Part shown: positions 57,416-64,000 of the stretch, piece after piece
Layout of the letters: each line of letters begins with the position of its first letter
Position numbering within the stretch: the stretch's first letter is position 1
Assembly (NCBI RefSeq): GCF_010093025.1
Contig: NZ_CP048114.1
Span: 1,240,001-1,304,000, forward strand
Direction of reading: 5' to 3'
Length of the DNA stretch: 64,000 bases
Origin: Edaphobacter sp. 12200R-103
GTDB taxonomy: Bacteria > Acidobacteriota > Terriglobia > Terriglobales > Acidobacteriaceae
Notes under the pieces: generated by a model
Seen by the model: only the letters and a program-made list of their open reading frames with translations
Told to the model about the DNA's origin: nothing
Database searches by the model: none
Position numbers and translations under genes: made by a program

Positions 57416-57991
57416 ATGTCCTCCGCTCACAAAAAGGTGATCCTCAGACGGCTGCGAGGCGATACCCTGGCGGGCTATCTGCCGCTCTCCGGCTTTGTGC
57501 GCTTTTCTGCCGGCGAAAAAGATCGCGTGCTCGACCTGCTCGACCTGTCGGGTCATGTACTCGCGGTACCTCTCTCCGAGATCAAGCACATTGCTTATGT
57601 ACGGGACTTCAACCTGAACGATACCGTGAATCCGGAGCGCCTGACGCGCCGTACCTTCCTGGCACGACCCCGAACGGAAGGCCTCTGGGTCCGGCTCTCG
57701 TTTCGGGGACAATCGACCCCGGCGAATGAACCCGACCAGTTGGAAGGCCTGGCTCCCCTCGACGTCAGTCTGCTCGACGACGTCATGGATGACGCAGGGC
57801 TATTCCTTATTCCACCGGATGTTCGTTCCAACACGCAGCGTATCTACGTTCCGCGCACCTCGATCACGAAGCTCCAGCTGCTCGCCGTCATTACCACTCC
57901 CTCCCGCAAAAAGCCGGGGCCCGGCACTTCGACGGTCTCTCTCCAGGAAGACCTCTTCCGTACCCTTCCTCCAAATTCCAAACCCAACTAA
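57416..57991 (+). CDS. Conserved protein of unknown function
   Basis: A 191-residue, mostly soluble protein. The N-terminal half starts Lys-Lys-Val-Ile-Leu-Arg-Arg-Leu-Arg-Gly-Asp-Thr-Leu-Ala-Gly-Tyr-Leu, reminiscent of a small beta-barrel as in Sm-like or PilZ-type proteins. The C terminus is Pro/Ser rich. No signal peptide or membrane segment. I do not recognise a family with confidence. It lies 25 bases before lpxD on the same strand, so both are probably transcribed together, and opposite the CCA-enzyme gene, from which it diverges. Confidence 0.6.
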   Translation: MSSAHKKVILRRLRGDTLAGYLPLSGFVRFSAGEKDRVLDLLDLSGHVLAVPLSEIKHIAYVRDFNLNDTVNPERLTRRTFLARPRTEGLWVRLSFRGQSTPANEPDQLEGLAPLDVSLLDDVMDDAGLFLIPPDVRSNTQRIYVPRTSITKLQLLAVITTPSRKKPGPGTSTVSLQEDLFRTLPPNSKPN

Positions 57992-58015
57992 ACCGGCTCC
58001 GCTAAAATCGCCATT

Positions 58016-59014
58016 ATGAAGCTCGCCGAACTTGCCCAGCGCCTTGGAGCCACCCTTAAAGGGGACCCCTCTGTCACCATAACCGGGGTAGCCTCCATCG
58101 AGACGGCGGGCCCTGGTGACCTCACCTTTGTTGCCAACCCCAAATATGCCGCTCTGGCTCGCACCACCCGGGCAGCGGCCATACTGGTCGATCCGGAATT
58201 CGCCGAGATCACGACTCCGACCTTGCGGATTACCAATCCCTATCTCGCATTTGCTCACGCCATCGAGTTCTTCTACCAGTCGCCCGTCTATGCCCCCGGA
58301 ATCCATCCGACCGCGGTCATCTCTCCGTCCGCGAAGTTAGGGACGAACCCGCACGTGGGCGCTTATGTGGTGATCGGAGATCACGCCGTGATCGGCGACA
58401 ATGCTGTCCTGCTTCCCCACTCCGTGATCTATTCCCATGTCCACGCCGGAGACAATCTCTTCCTGCACTCCCACGCGGTCGTCCGGGAACACTGCCGTCT
58501 CGGGGACAACGTCATTCTCCAGAACGGGGTCATCGTTGGCGCAGACGGATTCGGATTCGCACGGCAGAGTGACGGCAGCTGGTACAAGATCCTCCAATCA
58601 GGTCCCGCCATTCTTGAAGACAACGTCGAGATACAGGCGAATTCCTGCATCGACCGCGCCTCCATCGGAGAGACCCGAATCGGCCGCGGCGCAAAGATCG
58701 ACAATCTCGTTCAGGTGGGTCACGGCTCGGCCATCGGCGAGGATACACTGCTGTGTGCGCAGGTGGGTCTGGCTGGATCGACCACTGTAGGGAAAAATGT
58801 CATCCTCGCCGGCCAGGTGGGCGTCGCAGGGCACTGCACGATCGGGGACGGAGTCATTGCCACAGCCCAGAGCGGCATCCCCGGCGACGTCGAATCAGGC
58901 AAGGTCATCAGCGGCTATCCGGCCATCGACAACCGTCAGTGGCTCCGGGTAGTTGCTCTGATGAATCGCCTTCCGGAACTCCTCCGCCAGATCAAAGCCT
59001 CATCCAAAGGTTGA
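58016..59014 (+). CDS. lpxD: UDP-3-O-acylglucosamine N-acyltransferase
   Basis: A 332-residue LpxD, the enzyme that adds the N-linked hydroxyacyl chain to UDP-3-O-acyl-glucosamine in lipid A synthesis. The N-terminal uridine-binding domain begins Leu-Ala-Gln-Arg-Leu-Gly-Ala and has Phe-Val-Ala-Asn-Pro-Lys-Tyr near residue 39. From about residue 100 hexapeptide repeats form a left-handed helix (Pro-Thr-Ala-Val-Ile, His-Ser-Val-Ile-Tyr, Val-Gly-Ala-Asp-Gly-Phe-Gly-Phe), with the catalytic His in Gln-Val-Gly-His-Gly-Ser. It points to a lipopolysaccharide-making organism. The rest of the lpx genes are elsewhere. Confidence 0.95.
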   Translation: MKLAELAQRLGATLKGDPSVTITGVASIETAGPGDLTFVANPKYAALARTTRAAAILVDPEFAEITTPTLRITNPYLAFAHAIEFFYQSPVYAPGIHPTAVISPSAKLGTNPHVGAYVVIGDHAVIGDNAVLLPHSVIYSHVHAGDNLFLHSHAVVREHCRLGDNVILQNGVIVGADGFGFARQSDGSWYKILQSGPAILEDNVEIQANSCIDRASIGETRIGRGAKIDNLVQVGHGSAIGEDTLLCAQVGLAGSTTVGKNVILAGQVGVAGHCTIGDGVIATAQSGIPGDVESGKVISGYPAIDNRQWLRVVALMNRLPELLRQIKASSKG

Positions 59015-59086
59015 AGCCTGATTCTGCATCGAAATTGCCGCAAGACGTGGCCCCTGCGCGGAAGTTTTGCATCAAAGAATCCAGCG

Positions 59087-59890
59087 ATGGCTGAGCCGCC
59101 CGAGAACACAACGCTAAGTGTGTCTTCCACCTCTCCGGATATTCGGGTTCTTCTGCTGGACGATGAACCGGCAAATCTGCATCTGCGGACCGCGATCCTG
59201 CGGCAGCATGGGTATAGCTGCGTTCCCGCATCAACCATCGAAGAGGCCACCGAGGCATTTAACAACATCGATATTGCCGTACTCGACTACCATCTTGGCT
59301 CGGGGCGCTTCGGAACCGAGGTCGCCAGCCACCTGCGCCGGACCCGCCCTCACGTCCCCATCATCATCCTCTCCGCCACCCTGGAGCGGCACTTCGGCGG
59401 CGCAGAAGACATGCACCTGCTCAAGGGATATAGCTCGGTCGACGATCTCCTCTCCGCGCTCAGCTCGCTTAAGGCCAAGCGGCTGGGATCGCCGGTGGTC
59501 GTCGATGCGCGGGACTTCTTCTATTCGCGCATCTCGCTTGCGATAGGCTCCGATGTGCTTGTCCAGATCTTCGATGACCATGGCGTCTGGCTCTATTGCA
59601 ACGATGCCGCGGCTGACTACCTGGGACAAAACCGTGACTGGTTCCCCGGCCGTTGCGTCTTTGACGAGATGCCGACCCTCATGCGCGACTGGCGCGACGT
59701 TCTTCGGACCGTCGCCCAGACCCGCGAGACCTACATCGACCGCACACGGCGCGGCCTGCTGGCACTGCCGCGTCATGGTGAGCAGAACGTTACCTGGAGC
59801 GTGCTTGCCTTCCCGATCACTCTGCACGACTCCCGCACCGGGGTCGTTCTCACCGCGCGCGTCCTTGAACGCTCCTCTCCGTTCGCTTGA
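59087..59890 (+). CDS. Response regulator with PAS-like C-terminal domain
   Basis: A 267-residue protein. Residues 18-130 are a receiver: Asp-Asp-Glu at 26-28, phosphoacceptor Asp in Leu-Asp-Tyr-His-Leu-Gly, Ser-Ala-Thr, and Leu-Lys-Gly. The remaining half (about residues 150-262) resembles a PAS domain: Gly-Ser-Asp-Val-Leu-Val-Gln-Ile-Phe-Asp-Asp-His-Gly-Val-Trp-Leu-Tyr-Cys-Asn-Asp. There is no DNA-binding, kinase or GGDEF output. It may pass a signal by protein contact. The starting ATG has no clear Shine-Dalgarno. It lies 72 bases after lpxD. Confidence 0.82.
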   Translation: MAEPPENTTLSVSSTSPDIRVLLLDDEPANLHLRTAILRQHGYSCVPASTIEEATEAFNNIDIAVLDYHLGSGRFGTEVASHLRRTRPHVPIIILSATLERHFGGAEDMHLLKGYSSVDDLLSALSSLKAKRLGSPVVVDARDFFYSRISLAIGSDVLVQIFDDHGVWLYCNDAAADYLGQNRDWFPGRCVFDEMPTLMRDWRDVLRTVAQTRETYIDRTRRGLLALPRHGEQNVTWSVLAFPITLHDSRTGVVLTARVLERSSPFA

Positions 59891-59972
59891 TCTTTTGGCC
59901 GGCAAGCACTCCTCATCTTGAGGAGACGTTTAGAACCATCCGGCGGCATGGGCCTGTTACCTTTAACGATGT

Positions 59973-60326
59973 ATGCGTTCTCTTCGCGGCCTTCTGGTGT
60001 TGCCTGCTGTGTTTCTCATCTCCGGTTGCCACTCAGCCTTCGTGGAAGCTACCGTCTCCAACCGAACGCCGCAGCAGTTGCGGCTGATTGAAGTGGATTA
60101 CCCCAGCGCCAGCTTCGGAACCCAGACCCTTGCGCCCGGGGCAGACTACCACTATCGCTTCAAGATCATCGGAGAAGGCAAGCTCACCCTGACATACACC
60201 GACGCGGCGAATAAGGAGCAGAAGTCCAACGGCCCCGAGCTGAAAGAAGGAGACGAAGGTCCGCTCCACATCATCATCACCCCTTCCGGGACCGAGTGGC
60301 AGAACAAGACGGCCATCCATCGCTAA
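59973..60326 (+). CDS. Small lipoprotein of unknown function
   Basis: A 117-residue protein with a classical lipoprotein signal: basic start, hydrophobic core, lipobox Leu-Ile-Ser-Gly-Cys (Cys at residue 19). The mature part is a beta-rich domain (Thr-Val-Ser-Asn-Arg-Thr-Pro-Gln-Gln-Leu-Arg-Leu-Ile-Glu-Val-Asp-Tyr) of about 95 residues, Ig-like in feel. No family name can be given. It follows the PAS-like regulator gene by 82 bases. Confidence 0.75.
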   Translation: MRSLRGLLVLPAVFLISGCHSAFVEATVSNRTPQQLRLIEVDYPSASFGTQTLAPGADYHYRFKIIGEGKLTLTYTDAANKEQKSNGPELKEGDEGPLHIIITPSGTEWQNKTAIHR

Positions 60327-60413
60327 GGTGTATCGACATATTTGGGCTCCAATGCTTACCGACAGCCGGAGGAAATTGGAACGCATTCCCGGCAGCCGCC
60401 ATCTAAGCCAGAT

Positions 60414-61418
<1,005 letters not shown>

Positions 61419-61426
61419 ATCTTCTT

Positions 61427-61477
61427 CCAACAGGTGGCGGCGATTCTTTCACCTCACACCTCGCCGGCGCCTGTTGG
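61427..61477. terminator. Bidirectional terminator after the aldo/keto reductase gene
   Basis: A 17-bp stem with a single mismatch and one G-T pair; the outer 8 bp are CCAACAGG (61427-61434) with CCTGTTGG (61470-61477), and the inner 5 bp are GGCGA/TCGCC. The loop is 17 bases. It lies between convergent genes. Confidence 0.75.
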
Positions 61478-61484
61478 CTGTGAA

Positions 61485-61652
61485 TCAGTCATCTCCTGCT
61501 CCTGTCGCACGTTTTCGTTCCGGATTCAGTGCATGATCCGTCGCGGTAATCTCCTGAGGCGGCTGCCCATTCCTCTTGTTTCGTGACGAATAGGCAAAGA
61601 TCGCAACGAGCACCAGGATGAACGCAACTGCTAACCATATAAATGTAAGCAT
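61485..61652 (-). CDS. Small single-span membrane protein
   Basis: A 55-residue protein: one membrane helix from the start (Leu-Thr-Phe-Ile-Trp-Leu-Ala-Val-Ala-Phe-Ile-Leu-Val-Leu-Val), then Ser-Arg-Asn-Lys-Arg and a hydrophilic tail. AGGAGG lies about ten bases before ATG 61652. The frame stays open upstream for 76 more codons into the opposite strand of tmk, which is judged spurious. Function unknown. Confidence 0.55.
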   Translation of the reverse strand: MLTFIWLAVAFILVLVAIFAYSSRNKRNGQPPQEITATDHALNPERKRATGAGDD

Positions 61653-61781
61653 CTGCTCTCTTCCTCCTGACGTTTTCTTCGTACCTGTCTGGTTGGATGC
61701 TTTCCTGCGAGTTGGCGCTGACTGCAAAGGCAGTTCGCGGCCAAACAATTCCGTTACGATCTCCGCTGCTATCCTGTAGTT

Positions 61782-62456
61782 ATGCCTCGCGGTTACTTCA
61801 TCACATTTGAGGGCCTCGACGGCTCCGGCAAGACGACCCAACTCCGTCGCCTCGCAGCCTGGCTTGAAGCTGAAGGGCATCGCGTCGTCACCCTGCGGCA
61901 GCCGGGTGGAACCGTTCTTGGCGATCGCATCCGCTCCATTCTGCTCGATTCACGTTCCGAGACCACGCTTGGACCCATTGCTCCGCTGGCCGAGATGTCC
62001 CTGATGTTTGCCGACCGCGCCCAGTCAATCCACGAGATCATCCTCCCTGCTCTCGAATCGGGCGCCATCGTCCTCTGCGACCGCTACACCGACTCCTCCG
62101 AGGCCTACCAGGGCGCGGGGCGCCAGCTCGGCAGTGAGCGCATCCTCACGATGCACCGCGCCGTCTGCGACGATCTACAGCCCGATCTCACTCTGCTGCT
62201 TCTGCCATCGATTGAAGCCTCTCTTCGCCGCGCTCGCGGACGCAATAAGCGCCGTATGCAACAGAAGGGGCCCGATGAGAACCGTTTTGAACGCGAAGAT
62301 GACGACTTCTATCGCCGCATCTATCGCGCCTACGAAGAGATCGCGGAGCGGGAGCCCCAGCGTGTCGTGCCCCTCCGCGAAGATGCCTCCATCGAGCAAA
62401 TTGAGGAGAGAATTCACGAGATCGTATCAGCCCGCATCCCAGCGCCTGTCATCTAA
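61782..62456 (+). CDS. tmk: Thymidylate kinase
   Basis: A 224-residue dTMP kinase that makes dTDP for DNA synthesis. P-loop Gly-Leu-Asp-Gly-Ser-Gly-Lys-Thr-Thr (residues 10-18), DR(Y/H) motif Cys-Asp-Arg-Tyr-Thr-Asp-Ser-Ser near residue 101, and Tyr-Gln-Gly-Ala-Gly-Arg. The LID segment near residue 150 (Arg-Gly-Arg-Asn-Lys-Arg-Arg) is followed by Arg-Phe-Glu. No Shine-Dalgarno is evident. Only seven bases separate it from the P450 gene, so the two are likely one transcript. Confidence 0.95.
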   Translation: MPRGYFITFEGLDGSGKTTQLRRLAAWLEAEGHRVVTLRQPGGTVLGDRIRSILLDSRSETTLGPIAPLAEMSLMFADRAQSIHEIILPALESGAIVLCDRYTDSSEAYQGAGRQLGSERILTMHRAVCDDLQPDLTLLLLPSIEASLRRARGRNKRRMQQKGPDENRFEREDDDFYRRIYRAYEEIAEREPQRVVPLREDASIEQIEERIHEIVSARIPAPVI

Positions 62457-62462
62457 TGCGGC

Positions 62463-63848
62463 ATGACGCATCATAAAGACAGAAGATGGAGACTTCCTCC
62501 CGGACTGCCTTATCCGCTTCACTTTTATGCGTTAAAACCGTGGGTTAAGTTCGGTGAGCCCATCCGGCTCTTTGAGTACCTGCACCGCACCTATGGCCCC
62601 ATCGCACACTACCGCTTCATGGGGACCCCCATCATCTTCCTCAACGATCCGGAGTACATCGGGGAGGTATTGGTTACTCAGGCGTCCTCCTTCGTCAAAG
62701 AGCGCACCGTCCGCCGCATGAAGATTCTGCTCGGCGAAGGGCTGATTACCTCCGACGATCCCCTCCACATCCGGCAGCGACGCATCGTCGCTCCCGCCTT
62801 TCACCGGCAGCGCATCGCCGCCTATGCCGATGAGATTGTCGCCAGCTCCGCTCGCCAGGCCGCCGCATGGAAAGACGGGGACACCCTCGACATCTCCGCC
62901 GCCATGATGGCCCTCTCGCTAGAGATCGTCGCCCGGACGCTCTTCGATACAGAAGTCACCGATGAGATTCGCGGCATTAACGATGAGGTCAACGCGATCA
63001 TGGGCATCTATAACTTCCTCATCGCCTTCCCGCGCATGGAGAGTGTGCTGCACCTACCGATCCCCGGGGTCATGAAATTCCGACGCTCCAGGGAGCGGTT
63101 GGATCGCGCGGTCTACCGCCTGATCGAGGGACACAAGCGCGCAGGCGTCGATAAAGGAGATCTGCTCTCGATGCTGATCCGCAGCCGCGATGAGCAACCC
63201 GACTCCTCGGGCGAGCACACCGGCATGTCCGATACCCAGATTCGCGACGAGGTTCTCACCATCTTTCTCGCCGGGTACGAGACGACCGCGAATGCGCTCG
63301 CCTGGACCTGGTACCTGCTCTCGCAGAATCCCGAGGCAGAGGCAAAGCTGCACGCCGAACTCGACACTGTACTTGGGCACCGCCTGCCAACGCTCGCCGA
63401 TTACCCCGCGCTTCGTTACACCGAGCAGGTCTTCGCGGAATCCATGCGCCTCTATCCACCCGCCTGGGCCATGGGCCGGCAATCGACCCGACCCGTCACA
63501 CTAGGGCCTTACCGCATCCCACCGGGCGCTCATTTCTTCATGAGCCAGTACATCGTCAGCCGTACCCCTGAGTTCTATCCAGACCCGCTCCGCTTCAATC
63601 CGGATCGCTTTACCGTCGAAGCCAAAGCGGCGCGGCATCGTTTCACCTACTTCCCCTTCGGAGCAGGCTCACGACAATGCATCGGAGAAAACTTCGCCTG
63701 GATGGAGGGTGTGCTCGCCATCGCGACCATCGCCTCACGCTGGCGAATGACGTATCTGGGCTCGACTCCGCCTGTTCCGCAGGCAAAGATCACCCTGCGA
63801 CCGCGCGATCCCCTGATGGTAGGTCTGACAGCGCGCTACCGATCCTAG
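62463..63848 (+). CDS. Cytochrome P450
   Basis: A 461-residue P450. I-helix Ala-Gly-Tyr-Glu-Thr-Thr near residue 273, K-helix Glu-Ser-Met-Arg near 328, and the haem-binding loop Phe-Gly-Ala-Gly-Ser-Arg-Gln-Cys-Ile-Gly near 399-408 with the axial Cys. The whole pattern is of the CYP102/CYP4-like bacterial fatty-acid or terpene hydroxylase type, but without a reductase domain or a ferredoxin gene nearby. Substrate unknown. The stop overlaps that of the convergent barrel gene in the shared CTAG. Confidence 0.93.
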   Translation: MTHHKDRRWRLPPGLPYPLHFYALKPWVKFGEPIRLFEYLHRTYGPIAHYRFMGTPIIFLNDPEYIGEVLVTQASSFVKERTVRRMKILLGEGLITSDDPLHIRQRRIVAPAFHRQRIAAYADEIVASSARQAAAWKDGDTLDISAAMMALSLEIVARTLFDTEVTDEIRGINDEVNAIMGIYNFLIAFPRMESVLHLPIPGVMKFRRSRERLDRAVYRLIEGHKRAGVDKGDLLSMLIRSRDEQPDSSGEHTGMSDTQIRDEVLTIFLAGYETTANALAWTWYLLSQNPEAEAKLHAELDTVLGHRLPTLADYPALRYTEQVFAESMRLYPPAWAMGRQSTRPVTLGPYRIPPGAHFFMSQYIVSRTPEFYPDPLRFNPDRFTVEAKAARHRFTYFPFGAGSRQCIGENFAWMEGVLAIATIASRWRMTYLGSTPPVPQAKITLRPRDPLMVGLTARYRS

Positions 63849-64000
63849 CGAATCCGGAAAACAAGGCCCGCGCTCACCTGCAACAGGTTCGAAGAGGGAT
63901 AGCTGGCAGTGACGTTCCCAATCGCAGCAGTGCTCATCGTTGCCAGCGAGCCATAACCGACCTCAATCGCTCTCAGGTCAACATGACTCCCCAGCTTGTA
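63845..64000 (-). CDS. C-terminal end of an outer-membrane beta-barrel protein (cut by window edge)
   Basis: The last 51 codons and the stop of a minus-strand gene. They give alternating strands (His-Val-Asp-Leu-Arg-Ala-Ile-Glu-Val-Gly-Tyr-Gly, Leu-Leu-Gln-Val-Ser-Ala-Gly-Leu-Val-Phe-Arg-Ile-Arg) like the end of small outer-membrane barrels, with an aromatic residue close to the C terminus. The stop shares four bases with the P450 stop. The start is outside the window. Confidence 0.6.
   Translation of the reverse strand, partial: YKLGSHVDLRAIEVGYGSLATMSTAAIGNVTASYPSSNLLQVSAGLVFRIR

Overview
The window looks like a chromosomal segment of a Gram-negative soil bacterium, most likely an acidobacterium of the Terriglobus/Granulicella/Edaphobacter type. 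Gram-negative envelope genes (lpxD, TonB, TolC, LolA-like carrier, Wza-type export protein) support this, as do GC-rich coding regions, homodimeric AceE, and dispersed CATTCTGAGCGAAGC-type intergenic repeats. The lineage is an inference from gene style, not from a marker gene. I saw no rRNA, tRNA, CRISPR array, complete insertion sequence or phage.

Layout. 1-7 kb: membrane proteins, rlmN, then an M16 peptidase / prepilin / LolA-like run, a HAD phosphatase and a Nudix hydrolase. 7-14 kb: Nramp-like transporter, UbiD-type decarboxylase, NagX-like acyltransferase, TonB, a DedA-rhodanese fusion and dps. 14-20 kb: HlyD/TolC export pair, Gfo/Idh/MocA oxidoreductase, argJ, VOC protein. 20-27 kb is the accessory stretch: small detoxification or stress genes (DJ-1, SDR, cytochrome c-P460, Gdx/SugE-like SMR, DoxX, cupin) mixed with gene remains (a RidA start joined to an alpha/beta-hydrolase end, a frameshifted MocR/GntR fragment) and a gene-poor kilobase. 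26.5-31.5 kb: secreted esterase, large Tat-exported carbohydrate-active-looking protein, beta-propeller protein. 31.8-35.4 kb: aceE followed by a degenerate E1-alpha-like gene without thiamine-diphosphate ligands. 35.4-46.4 kb: exopolysaccharide cluster (Wzi, UDP-xylose synthase, UDP-glucose dehydrogenase, Wzc kinase, Wza, two GT4 transferases, WcaF-like acetyltransferase). 46.4-64 kb: response regulator, two-gene ABC importer lacking a binding protein, alpha-amylase, purQ, CpsB-type phosphatase, lone oxidase subunit III, CCA-adding enzyme with a histone-H1-like tail, lpxD, a PAS-like response regulator, aldo-keto reductase, tmk, cytochrome P450, and the end of an outer-membrane barrel gene.

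Working together: Ugd and the UDP-xylose synthase supply nucleotide sugars, the two GT4 enzymes and the acetyltransferase build or decorate the chain, Wzc and Wza control length and export, and Wzi may hold the polymer at the surface. The CpsB-type phosphatase 7 kb away is a plausible partner for the Wzc kinase. The most interesting observations are the E1-alpha pseudoenzyme beside aceE, a near-perfect inverted repeat that would hide the dps ribosome-binding site and start codon, the H1-like tail on the CCA-adding enzyme, the Nramp-like protein with rewritten metal-binding motifs, and the recombination scars of the 20-27 kb region.
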